Below are positions 40,001 through 49,106 of a stretch of 64,000 nucleotides of DNA, in pieces; position 1 is the first letter of the stretch; every line of letters begins with the position of its first letter. This stretch comes from Phenylobacterium sp. Root1290. Lineage in GTDB: Bacteria; Pseudomonadota; Alphaproteobacteria; Caulobacterales; Caulobacteraceae. The notes beneath the pieces were generated by a model. It was not told the origin of the DNA. It saw only the letters and a program-made list of their open reading frames with translations, and made no database searches. The stretch spans positions 65,284 to 129,283 of the forward strand of contig NZ_LMEE01000002.1 in assembly GCF_001425305.1 (NCBI RefSeq), written 5' to 3'. A program made the translations under genes and the position numbers.

Positions 40001-41710
40001 CTAGTCGACCGCGACGGCGGCCGCGTCGGGCCGGCGGCCATCGGCGCCGCCCTCGAACACCCCGTCCTCGATCATGATCGACTGGGTCGAACCCATGGTC
40101 AGGCTGGTGCGGGCCTTATGCCCCTTGGCCTCCATCAACTTCAGAATGTCGATCGGGAAGCCCGGTTCGAACTCGACCGGGGTGTCGCTGGCGGCCTGGA
40201 AGATGCGCGGCCGATTGGTCGCCTCGGCGATGTTGAGCTTGTGGTCGACGACGTTGCTCAGCAGCTGGGCCATGGCCGGGATGATCCGCGTGCCGCCCGG
40301 CGTGCCGGCGACCAGCCAGGGCTTGTCGTTCTTGAAGGCGATCAGCGGCGTGATGGTCGAGATCACCCGCTTCCCAGGCTCAGGCGCATTGGCGGGCTCG
40401 TCGCCGCCCCAGGCGAAGTTGGCCATGGCGTCGTTGAGGAAGAAGCCCGTCCCCGCCGCCATCACGTGCGCGCCGAACGAAGAACCCAGCGTGAACGTGT
40501 TGCTGACGACGTTCCCCTCGGCGTCGGCGACCGAATAGTGGGTGGTGTCGCGGCTCTCGAACAGCAGCGGGTCGCCCGGCGAGACCTTCTGGTCCATCGC
40601 CTTGTCGAGATCGATCAGCTTTGCGCGCTCGGCCGCGTAGGCCTTGCTGGAAAGACCGCCCACCGGCGGCTCGTACTGCGGCCAGCCGCCCATGAACTTG
40701 GCGCGGTCGGCGAACACCAGCTTCATCGCCTCCGCCGTGACGTGCAGCGACTGGACGCTGTTCTGGCCGTAGTCGGCCATCGGATAGCGCTCGACGATGT
40801 TCATCAGCTCGCAGAGGAGCACGCCCGCGGCGGGCGGCGGCATGTAGGCCACCGGCGTTCCGCGATAATCGCACCACAACGGCTCTGAGATGCGGATCTG
40901 ATAACCGGCCAGGTCGGCTTGCGTCAGCACCCCGCCGCCGGCCTGGACGCCCGCCACCACGCGCCGGCCAAGCTCGCCGCGATAGAACGCGTCGGCGCCG
41001 CCGTCGCGGATCTGGCGCAGCGACCACGCCAGGTCCGGCTGCTTCAGTCGCTCACCCGGCGCATAGGTCGCCCCGCCGGCCTTGTAGAGCGCCTTGGCCG
41101 ACGGCGCGTCGGTCAGCAGGCCGTCGCGATAGACGTCCAGCGCATAGGTCATGTCGTCGGTCAGGATCAGCCCGTCCGCCGCCAGCTTCACGGCCGGCTC
41201 GACCAGCTTCTTCCAGGGCAGTTTTCCGTACTGGCGATGCACCTCGTAGAGGCCCTTCACCGTGCCAGGGACGGCCACCGCGCGGTGGGAGTAGCGCTTG
41301 GCGGGGTCCATCTTGCCGTTGGCGCCGGCCAGCAGCGCGGCGTCGGTCGCGGCCGGCGCCTGGCCATAATAGTCGACGGCGAGGGTCTTCTTCTCCTTGG
41401 CCAGGTGGATCAGCATGAAGCCGCCCCCGCCGAGGTTCCCCGCCCGCGGCAGCGTGACGGCCAGGGCCAGGCCGGTGGCGACCGCCGCGTCCACGGCGTT
41501 GCCGCCCTGGCGCAAGACGTCGGCGCCGATCTTCGAGGCGATCTCGCTCTGGCTGACCACCATCCCCTTGCGGCCCATCACCGGGTGATGGATCGCATCG
41601 TAGTCGAGGATGTACTCGGCGGCGCCTTTGGCGGCCTGGGCCTGGGCCGCGTGAGGCGCGGCGAGGCTTGCGGCCGCCAGGATGGCGGCGAGGGTCGCGG
41701 TCAGGCGCAT
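40001..41710 (-). CDS. Gamma-glutamyltranspeptidase (glutathione hydrolase)
   Basis: The protein is 569 residues, a usual length. A Sec signal ends near AAQAQ. The precursor should cut itself before T389 in SRDTTHYSVADAEGN, the nucleophile of the small subunit, matching the TTHYS motif of characterised enzymes. Other landmarks are GGNAVDAAVA, GNLGGGGFMLIH, and SSFGAHVMAAGTGFFLNDAM with the following conserved region. It cleaves gamma-glutamyl bonds, for example of glutathione, in the periplasm. It lies 62 bp behind the STN-domain TonB receptor on the same strand with a terminator-like hairpin between them, so it is part of the FecIR locus but may be partly uncoupled. Confidence 0.94.
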   Translation of the reverse strand: MRLTATLAAILAAASLAAPHAAQAQAAKGAAEYILDYDAIHHPVMGRKGMVVSQSEIASKIGADVLRQGGNAVDAAVATGLALAVTLPRAGNLGGGGFMLIHLAKEKKTLAVDYYGQAPAATDAALLAGANGKMDPAKRYSHRAVAVPGTVKGLYEVHRQYGKLPWKKLVEPAVKLAADGLILTDDMTYALDVYRDGLLTDAPSAKALYKAGGATYAPGERLKQPDLAWSLRQIRDGGADAFYRGELGRRVVAGVQAGGGVLTQADLAGYQIRISEPLWCDYRGTPVAYMPPPAAGVLLCELMNIVERYPMADYGQNSVQSLHVTAEAMKLVFADRAKFMGGWPQYEPPVGGLSSKAYAAERAKLIDLDKAMDQKVSPGDPLLFESRDTTHYSVADAEGNVVSNTFTLGSSFGAHVMAAGTGFFLNDAMANFAWGGDEPANAPEPGKRVISTITPLIAFKNDKPWLVAGTPGGTRIIPAMAQLLSNVVDHKLNIAEATNRPRIFQAASDTPVEFEPGFPIDILKLMEAKGHKARTSLTMGSTQSIMIEDGVFEGGADGRRPDAAAVAVD

Positions 41711-41731
41711 GGGGTCTCCGGAAAAGCCGAA

Positions 41732-41761
41732 GGCCCGCGGCGCTCTGAAACGCCGCGGGCC
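41732..41761 (-). terminator. Terminator hairpin between TonB receptor and GGT genes
   Basis: An 11-bp perfect stem (GGCCCGCGGCG with its complement) closes an 8-nt loop directly after the receptor stop. On the minus strand it is followed by TTCGGCTTTT, a moderate T-tract. It would terminate or attenuate receptor transcripts before the GGT gene. Confidence 0.7.
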
Positions 41762-41772
41762 GGTACTGAAAG

Positions 41773-44700
41773 TTAGAAGCTCTTGCTGACCTGGGCGAAC
41801 CAGTAGCGGCCGCGGTTGCTGTACAGCTTCGTGAAGTAGCCGAACGTCTCGTCGGCCAACGGCGGATCCTTGTCGGCGATGTTGTTCACGCCGACGCGGA
41901 ACGCCATGCCGGAGAGGACGCCCTCCTCCGGCACATAGCCGATCGCGGTGTTGAAGGTCAGCCAGTCGTCGCCCTTGTAGAGCAGGGCCGAGCTATCCTT
42001 CACCGCGCCGACGTATCGGGCGTAGCCGGAGACCTCCCACGGGCCCGACGTCCAGGTGACATGGGCCTGGCCGCGGGTGCGCGGATTGTCGTCCTGTTCG
42101 ATCAGCGAGCCGCCGGCGCTGGCCGGCAGACCGGCCGCCAGCAGGGCCGCGGACTCCGAAGACGGCGTCTGGTCGAACTTCTGCAGCAGCGCGACGTCCA
42201 GGCCGAGGCGGAAGTCGCCGAACTGCGTGCCGTCGATCCGCCAGGTGGCGCCCAGGTCGATCCCCTCGATGGTGCGCGAGTCGAGGTTCAGGAACTGGTT
42301 GGCGATCCGGATCGGCTCACCCAGCGTGTTGCGGGTCAGGGCCGGGTTCGGCCCCGAGCCGCCCAGACGGCCGATGGCTTCCAGGTTCAGGTGGTCCTGC
42401 GACTCGAACACGCCGACCACGCCATCCTGCTCGATGCGCCACCAGTCGATGGAGAACATCAGGTCCGGGGTCGGGGTAAACACCACGCCGGCGCTGAAGT
42501 TGTCGCTGGTCTCGGACTTCAGGTCCTTGTTGCCGGCCCGCACGTCCTCGACGTTGTAGCGGTAGGCCGAGCAGGCCGAGCGGTTCAGGGCCGAGAACTG
42601 GGTCACGCCCTGGGCGACCGCGCAGTTGTAGTAGTCGGTCAGGTTCTCCTGAACGCGGCGGATCTCGGAGGCGTTGACCGTCTCCAGGTTCGGCGCACGG
42701 AAGCCCTGCGAGTAGGCGGCGCGAACCAGGAAATAGTCGTTCAGACGCCAGCCGAGGGCCACCTTCGGCTTCAGGACCTGCTCGTTGATGTCCGAGTAGT
42801 CCTCGAAGCGGGCGGCCAGCTGCAGGTCGAGGCTGCGGACGAACGGGATATCGGCGTCCTCGGGGATCAGCGAAGTCTGCAGTTCGGCGAAGGCCGAGAA
42901 CACCTTGCGCGAGCCGGATGTGTCCGGGGTCGGGCTGGAGCCCATGGCGTCGCTGGTCGGGCCGCCGGCGGTTGCGAAAGTGACCGTGCCGTCGATGAGC
43001 GGATCGCGGTCGTCCTTGAAGGTCTCACGCCGCCACTCGGCGCCGAAGGCCAGGCCGACATTGCGGTCCAGAACGCTGAAGGCGTTCGGGTTGCTGATCT
43101 TGGCGTCCCACAGGGCCAGGCTGGTGGTGCCGTCGCGCGAGATGCTCACCCGCAGCGGATCGACGACCGAGGCGGGGTTCGAGGTTGCGTCGAAGCCGCC
43201 GACATTGGCGAGGTCGCCGCCGTTGAAGGGGTTGTAGGCGCGGGTCGGATCGCTGCTGTTCAGCGCCGCCTGCAGGGCGGTGTTGCTGACGCGGTTGCTT
43301 TCGACGTCCTTGGTCCGCGCATGCGAGTAGAGGAGCGCGCTCTCCCACGACCAGTCGCCCAGGTCCCCGCGCAGGCCGCTCAGCAACCGATAGGCGTCGG
43401 AGTCGACATCGATCCGGCGGCGGCCGACATCGTCCACGCGCAGACCGACGACGGTTATCGCCTGGGCCGGGCCGGTGTAGCCCGCGAGGCGACCGGCGCC
43501 GGAGCCGAACGGGTTGTAGGGATTGTTGGCGCCGATGGTCAGCGGGGCGGAGGTCAGGTTGGTCGTGCCGCCACGGACCGAGCTGGAGGTCGCGCCGTAG
43601 TACAGCGCCTGCCCGAACCACTCGACTTCACCGAAGTCGTGGCTGGCCACGGCCATCAGGCTGTAGCGCTCCGAGCTCGGCGACATCGTGCGTTCCGGCG
43701 CCTCGTCCGTGCGCAAGGAGGTGTCGAGCGTCGCCGAGCCGCCGTCGATGCAGACGCCGCCGCCGACCTGGGCGTCCGAGCCGGTGTAGGAGCACGGCTG
43801 CATGTGGAAGGCGGTGAACGACGGGCCGAAGTTGGTCACCGCGCTCCCGACCCGGCCGGTCAGCCAGGGCGTCAGGCTGGAGCGGTTGTCGAAGCTGCCG
43901 GCGTACTGCGCGGGCACGCGGCTGCCGAGGTTGTCGGTGGCCGCATAGTCGCGGTCGCTGGCCGGCATATCGGTCCGGTCGAAGTACTCGCCGAACAGGG
44001 CCACGTGGGTGGCGCCGTCGTTGAAGTCACGGCCCCATTTCGCGCCGAGCGAGGTCTCGGTCAGGCTCGTGCCTTCCGAGCCGCCGTACCGGGCCACGAT
44101 CTGCGCGCCGACATAGTTGTCGTCCAGGACGTTGTTCAGCACCCCGGCCACGGCATCGGAGCCATAGAGCGCAGCGCCGCCGTCACGCAGCACCTCGACG
44201 CGCTTCAGGGCGGTGGCGGGGATGGTGTTCAGGTTGACGACCTGGACGGGGACGGAGCCCTCTTGCTGGGTGCCGGGGTGCCCTACCATCCGGCGACCGT
44301 CGAGCAGCACCAGGGTGTTGCCCGAACCAAGGCCGCGCAGGTTGGCCGAGGCGACGTCGCCGCGCGCCTGGTTGGGGCCTTGTTGCTCGTTGTTGAACGC
44401 CTGACCGCCCGACTGCGGCAGGGCGGCGATCATTTCGCCCGCCGTCACCGCGCCGCTCATTTCCAGTTCGCGCCGGTCGATCACGGAGACCGGCAGCAGG
44501 CCGCGCTCGGTGACGCCCGCGATGTTGGAGCCGACGACGACGATCTCCTCGACCTCGGCCGCCTCCACCGGCTCGCTCGCCGCGACCAGCGGGCCGGTCG
44601 CCGAAGCCTTGCTCACGCTCGCCGCCGCCGGCGCGCGCTCGATGATGATGGTGCGGCCGCTCTCGCGCGAGCGCAGGGATTGGCCGATCAGCAACCGCTC

Positions 44701-44943
44701 GACCGCCGAGGACACCGGCATGTCGCCGCGGACCGCCGGAGCGCGACGGCCATCGACCAGCGCCGGGTCGAACAGCACTTCGCGCCCGGCCTGGACGCCC
44801 AGGCTGCGCAGCGCGGCGCCCAGGTCCTGGGCCGGAATGTCGAACTGGGCTCGCGCCGGGGCTTGCGCCCACGCTGCCGAGCCGACCAGAGCCACGGCCG
44901 CCGAACTCGCCAGCGCCATGACCTTGAGATGATGAAACTGCAT
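41773..44943 (-). CDS. TonB-dependent receptor with N-terminal STN signalling domain (FecA type)
   Basis: The protein is 1056 residues. After the signal (ending near SAAWAQ), residues about 32-105 form a secretin/TonB N-terminal (STN) domain (FDIPAQDLGAALRSLGVQAGREVLFDPALVDGRR to SGRTIIIE). A TonB box follows (EEIVVVGSN), then the plug (PVSVIDRRELEMSGAVTAGEMIAALPQ, GSGNTLVLLDGRRMVGHPG, KRVEVLRDGGAALYGSDAVAGVLNNVLDD) and a barrel ending in WFAQVSKSF. The STN domain should contact the FecR-like protein encoded just upstream. It imports its ligand and signals its presence to the sigma factor. The downstream GGT gene suggests a gamma-glutamyl peptide or related ligand. Confidence 0.96.
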   Translation of the reverse strand: MQFHHLKVMALASSAAVALVGSAAWAQAPARAQFDIPAQDLGAALRSLGVQAGREVLFDPALVDGRRAPAVRGDMPVSSAVERLLIGQSLRSRESGRTIIIERAPAAASVSKASATGPLVAASEPVEAAEVEEIVVVGSNIAGVTERGLLPVSVIDRRELEMSGAVTAGEMIAALPQSGGQAFNNEQQGPNQARGDVASANLRGLGSGNTLVLLDGRRMVGHPGTQQEGSVPVQVVNLNTIPATALKRVEVLRDGGAALYGSDAVAGVLNNVLDDNYVGAQIVARYGGSEGTSLTETSLGAKWGRDFNDGATHVALFGEYFDRTDMPASDRDYAATDNLGSRVPAQYAGSFDNRSSLTPWLTGRVGSAVTNFGPSFTAFHMQPCSYTGSDAQVGGGVCIDGGSATLDTSLRTDEAPERTMSPSSERYSLMAVASHDFGEVEWFGQALYYGATSSSVRGGTTNLTSAPLTIGANNPYNPFGSGAGRLAGYTGPAQAITVVGLRVDDVGRRRIDVDSDAYRLLSGLRGDLGDWSWESALLYSHARTKDVESNRVSNTALQAALNSSDPTRAYNPFNGGDLANVGGFDATSNPASVVDPLRVSISRDGTTSLALWDAKISNPNAFSVLDRNVGLAFGAEWRRETFKDDRDPLIDGTVTFATAGGPTSDAMGSSPTPDTSGSRKVFSAFAELQTSLIPEDADIPFVRSLDLQLAARFEDYSDINEQVLKPKVALGWRLNDYFLVRAAYSQGFRAPNLETVNASEIRRVQENLTDYYNCAVAQGVTQFSALNRSACSAYRYNVEDVRAGNKDLKSETSDNFSAGVVFTPTPDLMFSIDWWRIEQDGVVGVFESQDHLNLEAIGRLGGSGPNPALTRNTLGEPIRIANQFLNLDSRTIEGIDLGATWRIDGTQFGDFRLGLDVALLQKFDQTPSSESAALLAAGLPASAGGSLIEQDDNPRTRGQAHVTWTSGPWEVSGYARYVGAVKDSSALLYKGDDWLTFNTAIGYVPEEGVLSGMAFRVGVNNIADKDPPLADETFGYFTKLYSNRGRYWFAQVSKSF

Positions 44944-45014
44944 GAGCGCCCCCTTCTATCCCCGACCCGCGACTTGCGGGCTTCCAGGCGAAGACGCCAG
45001 GGCGCGCCGGCGCC

Positions 45015-46031
45015 TCACCTCGAAGATGAAGTTTTTTTGGCGCCGGCCGGTCCGATGCGGATCGCGTCGTCGAAAGTCTGAACCGAGACCGGATGCGTCA
45101 GCGGCAGCGCATCGAGGAATCCGCTATTCTCGCCAGAATAAAACACGCCGCTCACCCGCATCTTCGCGACGACCGGGTCGGTGACCACGATCGGCACGCG
45201 GCGATAACGGTTCATCTCCGCGGCGGCCTCCGACAGCGTCGCCGAGGCGAACTCGATGCGGCCTTCGCGCCAGTCGCCGGCCACCGGGCCGGACGGCCGC
45301 AGCACCGCGGTCTCGCCATCGACGTCGATGCGTTCACCCGCACGGACATCGGACACCCTGCCCCGGCCCACGGCGTCCACCGCGACCCGGCCCTCGACCA
45401 CCGCGACGCGCAGGCCCGCTTGCTCCAGACGGACATCGAATGACGTTCCAACGGCTGTCACCGTGTGACGGCCGGCGCTGACTACGAAGGGCCGCGAGGG
45501 ATCCTTGGCGACGTCGAACCAGGCTTCTCCGGAGACCAGCTCCAGCCCCCGACGCTTCCCGGAATAGTCGACCTTCACCTCGCTGGAGGTGTTGAGCAGC
45601 AGCCGCGAGCCATCGGCCAGCGTCACCGTCGCGCGCTCGCCCACGGCGGTTCGATAGACCTGGGCGCGACGTTCCATGGCCGGCGCCAGACCGCCGTCGC
45701 GCTGGGTCATCAGGCCAACGCCGCCCGCCACGACCACCACGGCCAAGGATGCAGCCATGGCCGCAAAACGGCGCCTGCTCCAGCGCCCGCCTCGCGGCCG
45801 TGCAGCCAGAGCTTCGGCGCGCAGCGTCCTCACGGCAGGACTTCCGGCGACGTCTCCGGCCGCCCCCCACATGCGCTCGACGCTCTCGAAGCACTCGCGG
45901 TGCAGCGGCGCGGCGTCCAGCCAGGCTGCGAGATCGCGGGCGTCGGCCTCGCTCCAGTCGCCCGAGCGGCGGCGAAGGAACAGGTCGGCGGCGATTTCAT
46001 CGGGATCAGGGCTCACAGGGATCGGGCTCAT
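45015..46031 (-). CDS. FecR-family sigma factor regulator
   Basis: The protein is 338 residues. The cytoplasmic N-terminus (DUF4880-like: ADLFLRRRSGDWSEADARDLAAWLDAAPLHRECFESVERMW) contacts the sigma factor. One transmembrane helix lies near residues 88-107 (FAAMAASLAVVVVAGGVGL). The periplasmic FecR domain runs from about 120 to 220 (GERATVTLADGSRLLLNTSSEVKVDY, GEAWFDVAKDPSRPFVVSAGRHTVTAVGTSFDVR), and the C-terminal STN-like part ends near IRIGPAGAK. Its ATG overlaps the sigma factor stop (ATGA). It passes the receptor's ligand signal to the ECF sigma factor. Confidence 0.95.
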   Translation of the reverse strand: MSPIPVSPDPDEIAADLFLRRRSGDWSEADARDLAAWLDAAPLHRECFESVERMWGAAGDVAGSPAVRTLRAEALAARPRGGRWSRRRFAAMAASLAVVVVAGGVGLMTQRDGGLAPAMERRAQVYRTAVGERATVTLADGSRLLLNTSSEVKVDYSGKRRGLELVSGEAWFDVAKDPSRPFVVSAGRHTVTAVGTSFDVRLEQAGLRVAVVEGRVAVDAVGRGRVSDVRAGERIDVDGETAVLRPSGPVAGDWREGRIEFASATLSEAAAEMNRYRRVPIVVTDPVVAKMRVSGVFYSGENSGFLDALPLTHPVSVQTFDDAIRIGPAGAKKTSSSR

Positions 46032-46534
46032 TGCAGCCTTCCCCGTTTGGACAGATGCGCCAGCGCCTTGCTCATGTGTTTCTCGATTGCGCTCACCGAC
46101 ACCTCAAGCCGCCGCGCGATCTGCGAATAGCTCATTTCCTCGTAGCGATGCAGGACGAAGACCACCCGCGTGCGCTCCGGCAGTTCATGCAGCGCCGTCT
46201 CCACCACCCGAAGCTGCTCCTGGCCCAGGTAGAGCCGCTCCGGCGAGAAGTCCTCTTCGGCATGCAGCCGTTCGTCGAACAGCTGATGCGCGCCGCCGCG
46301 CCGCGCCGCCCGACGGAAACTGTCGTTGAGCACGCTGGCCGCGACCGTGAACAGGTAGTTCTCGGGCGCATCGAGCGCCCCGCCTTCGCGCCGCGACGCC
46401 AGGCGCAGGAACACCTCCTGCACCATGTCATCGATGTCGGCCGCCGAGCGCACGCGCGCACGGAAGTAGCGCGCCAGCGGAACCGCGTAGCGACGCGCCA
46501 TCTCGTCCATTTCGACGCTGCTGGTTTGCGTCAT
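46028..46534 (-). CDS. ECF sigma factor, FecI-like
   Basis: The protein is 168 residues. Region 2 spans about 10-75 (RYFRARVRSAADIDDMVQEVFLRLASRREG), with the DDMVQEVFLRLA core-binding helix, and region 4 spans about 115-160 (LHELPERTRVVFVLHRYEEMSYSQIARRLEVSVSAIEKHMSKALAHL) with the minus-35-binding helix-turn-helix. Its gene order, sigma then FecR then STN receptor, is the classic cell-surface signalling arrangement. The start ATG is at 46534 and the stop overlaps the FecR start. Confidence 0.95.
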   Translation of the reverse strand: MTQTSSVEMDEMARRYAVPLARYFRARVRSAADIDDMVQEVFLRLASRREGGALDAPENYLFTVAASVLNDSFRRAARRGGAHQLFDERLHAEEDFSPERLYLGQEQLRVVETALHELPERTRVVFVLHRYEEMSYSQIARRLEVSVSAIEKHMSKALAHLSKRGRLQ

Positions 46535-46655
46535 GTCCCGCGTTGCCGCGCCCTCGATTGCTTCGACGTCGTTATGAAGACGCCGGTCGAGGCGATCACC
46601 CCAGCAATCTGCGTCAAATCGCAGCTCTGATTTATCTCTGGGACGCCAGATAGGC

Positions 46656-46687
46656 GCCCCGGCGAAACCGAAAGGCTTCGCCGGGGC
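46656..46687. terminator. Hairpin after the TonB receptor gene at 46696
   Basis: Perfect 11-bp arms GCCCCGGCGAA and TTCGCCGGGGC enclose a 10-nt loop 9 bp past the receptor stop on the minus strand. There is no clear T-run. It separates the receptor from the FecI gene downstream. Confidence 0.55.
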
Positions 46688-46695
46688 GATCAGCG

Positions 46696-48936
46696 TTAGA
46701 AGCGCTTCGTCACCTGGATCCCGAAGGTCCGGGGCTCGTTGACGAAGGCGGTCAGGTTGTTGAAGTCGATGGCGCCGATGACATTCGCCTCGTCGGTCAT
46801 GTTGCGGACGTAGACCGCCGCTTCCAGACCGAGTTCCGGCGCACGCCAGCCGACGCGGGCGCCGCCCTCGAACGAGGTGTCCTGCTGGAACTCGACCGAC
46901 TCGTAGAGGAACAGGTTGAAGTTCTTCTGCATGACCCAGTCGGTCGAGGCGAAGATTTGCGCGCCGTTGGCCAGCGTACGGACGTAGTCCAGCGCGATGT
47001 TCGCGGTGTACTCCGGCGCCTGTGGGAACGGGTTGCCGTTGATGCTCGCGCGGCGGGTCGTGCCGACGTTCACGATCGGGTCGGTGACGGTGCAGTTGGC
47101 GCCGCAGAAGGCCACCAGCAGGTCGCTGTCCTTGATCTCGGTGTGGTTCCAGGCGAAGCCGCCGGTCAGCGTCAGGCCCGAACCGAGATAGACGTCGCCG
47201 TCGATTTCGACGCCGTAGCCCTCGCCCTTGTCGGCGTTGATCAGCTGGTTGAAGTTGCCCTCGCCGCCAATCGCCGTGAACTGCGGGTCGGTCACTTCAT
47301 AGATGTACGCGGTCGCGTTGAGGCGAGCACGGCCGTCCCACAGGCGCGACTTCACGCCGGCTTCATAGGACATCACCGTTTCCGAGTTGGCGGTGGTCAC
47401 CACGTTCGAGGTGGCGATCCGGCCCTGGATGGACGGGCCACGATAGCCGTTGGCCACGCGGGCGAAGAGGTTCACGTCGCTGTTCAGTTCATAGAGGGCG
47501 CTGACGTCCCAGCTCACCTGCTCGTCGCCGACCTGCTTGGTCACGTCCAGCGGCGCGCCCAGGGTGCGGCGGCCACGGAAGTCGCGGCTGTCGTCGGTGT
47601 AGCGCAGGCCGGCCGTCAGCTTCAGGGCGTCGGTGACCTGATAGTGGCCTTGGCCGAAGACCGACCAGGAGTCCGACTCCTGCACGATGTCGGTGACGAT
47701 GGTCGGCGCAAGGCCGCCGACGCCGTTGAAGGTCGCCGAGATGAGGTTGAAGCGCTCGTCCCAGTAGAAGGCGCCGACCTGCCAGCCGAACGGCCCGTCG
47801 CCGTTCGAGGCCAGGCGCAGCTCGTAGGTGTCCTGCGTCAGGTCGCTGTCCAGGGTGCCGGTCTCGGAGTTGAACGGCGTCTTCCAGGGCGCGCCGGCCG
47901 GAGCCGAGGCCACGCCGCCGTCGATGTCGCCGTTACCCGCCGAGGCGCCCCAATAGCGGGCGACCACGCCGGTCAGGGTCGCCGGGCCGAAGTCATAGGC
48001 GACCTGCAGCGAGCCCGAGCGGGTTTCCTGCTTCTGGAAGTTGTTGCGGCCGCCGTCGTAATAGACGCGCTCGCGGTTGAAATTGACGTTCAGCTCGTTG
48101 GAGCCCTTGGTCAGCACATTGGCGCGGTTCATCGTGCCGGTGCCTTCGTAGTCGCGAGCCTGCAGGGTCAGCAGGGCCGACAGCCGCTCGGTGGGCTGCC
48201 AGGCGACATGCACGCGGCCGGCGCGGTCGTCGAAGTTGCCCAGGTCCTTGCCGTTCGGGTCAGCGAAGGCGGGGCTGTACATGTTGTCGACCCAATCGTC
48301 GCGATGGTTCCACAGGCCGGCGACGCGGACCTGCAGAGTGTCGCTGACAGGGATGGTCACGCCGGTCTCCGCGCGCACCGAGCCCAGGTTGCCCATGGCC
48401 AGCGAGCCGAAGCCGCCGAACTCATGGCCCGGCTTGACGGTGTCGATCTTCACCACGCCGGCCGGCGTGTTGCGGCCGAACAGCGTGCCCTGCGGGCCGC
48501 GCAGCACTTCCAGCTGCTGGACGTCGAACAGCGGGAAGCCCTTCAGGAAGACGTTCTCCAGCACCACGTCGTCGAGCACGACCGAAACCGGCTGCGAGGC
48601 GTTGAAGTCAAAGTCCACATTGCCGAGGCCGCGGATGTAGAAGCGCGGAGCGTAACGGCCGTTCGAGCTTTCGACCTGCAGGCTGGGCACGCGAGCCGAC
48701 ATCGACAGGATGTCGCCGCCGCCGGCGGCCACTTCGGCCAGCTTCTGCTCGGTCACCGCGGTCACCGCGAACGGCACGTCACGGATGTTTTCGCTGCGAC
48801 GCTGGGCGGTGACGACAACGTCCTCGACGGTGAAGGCGGCTTCAGAGGTGTCCGCCGTCTGCGAGAGGGCGGGCGTTGAGACGAGAAGAGCCAGACCGCT
48901 GACCGTGCAGGCCAGCGCGCCGAAACGACGTGACAT
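46696..48936 (-). CDS. TonB-dependent receptor
   Basis: The protein is 746 residues. The signal peptide ends near TPALSQ and the TonB box region reads FTVEDVVVTAQRR. The plug has SENIRDVPFAVTAVTEQKLAE, VPSLQVESSNGRYAPRFYIRGLGNVDFDF and VQQLEVLRGPQGTLFGRNTPAGVVKIDTVKP, the wording of the abundant outer-membrane receptor family used for diverse organic substrates. The barrel ends in TFGIQVTKRF. There is no STN domain. It is transcribed alone; the plus-strand metallophosphoesterase begins 170 bp from its start, so both promoters lie in that gap. The ligand is not predictable. Confidence 0.95.
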   Translation of the reverse strand: MSRRFGALACTVSGLALLVSTPALSQTADTSEAAFTVEDVVVTAQRRSENIRDVPFAVTAVTEQKLAEVAAGGGDILSMSARVPSLQVESSNGRYAPRFYIRGLGNVDFDFNASQPVSVVLDDVVLENVFLKGFPLFDVQQLEVLRGPQGTLFGRNTPAGVVKIDTVKPGHEFGGFGSLAMGNLGSVRAETGVTIPVSDTLQVRVAGLWNHRDDWVDNMYSPAFADPNGKDLGNFDDRAGRVHVAWQPTERLSALLTLQARDYEGTGTMNRANVLTKGSNELNVNFNRERVYYDGGRNNFQKQETRSGSLQVAYDFGPATLTGVVARYWGASAGNGDIDGGVASAPAGAPWKTPFNSETGTLDSDLTQDTYELRLASNGDGPFGWQVGAFYWDERFNLISATFNGVGGLAPTIVTDIVQESDSWSVFGQGHYQVTDALKLTAGLRYTDDSRDFRGRRTLGAPLDVTKQVGDEQVSWDVSALYELNSDVNLFARVANGYRGPSIQGRIATSNVVTTANSETVMSYEAGVKSRLWDGRARLNATAYIYEVTDPQFTAIGGEGNFNQLINADKGEGYGVEIDGDVYLGSGLTLTGGFAWNHTEIKDSDLLVAFCGANCTVTDPIVNVGTTRRASINGNPFPQAPEYTANIALDYVRTLANGAQIFASTDWVMQKNFNLFLYESVEFQQDTSFEGGARVGWRAPELGLEAAVYVRNMTDEANVIGAIDFNNLTAFVNEPRTFGIQVTKRF

Positions 48937-49019
48937 TCAGTTTATCCCCGAGGAGTAGATGTAGGCGCCGCCCTACGTTGCAGTGCACAAAGCGCCAACT
49001 CAAAAACGGCGTTCATTCC

Positions 49020-49032
49020 GTGAATTTTTCAC
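49020..49032. promoter_or_regulatory. Short palindrome in the receptor/metallophosphoesterase promoter region
   Basis: GTGAA-TTT-TTCAC is a perfect 13-bp inverted repeat 84 bp upstream of the receptor start and 75 bp upstream of the metallophosphoesterase start. Short palindromes occur by chance, so the regulatory role is tentative. Confidence 0.25.
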
Positions 49033-49106
49033 AACGTGGCGACAATCACGCATTGCGGCGCCGCGCGCGCATTGCCTGAGCGCCCAATTGGTGAAATCAG
49101 GCGCTC

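Noticed and set aside
42061..45081. A 1006-codon open frame on the plus strand opposite the STN-domain receptor
   Set aside because: The receptor has complete signal, STN, plug and barrel features on the minus strand. The antisense translation is biased in composition and has no domain.
41773..46534. Possible lasso-peptide or siderophore biosynthesis locus around the FecIR and STN receptor genes
   Set aside because: No precursor-like small gene, cyclase, isopeptidase or nonribosomal synthetase is visible; only GGT is attached.
46957..48879. A 640-codon plus-strand frame opposite the TonB receptor
   Set aside because: Same antisense artefact; the receptor on the minus strand is complete.
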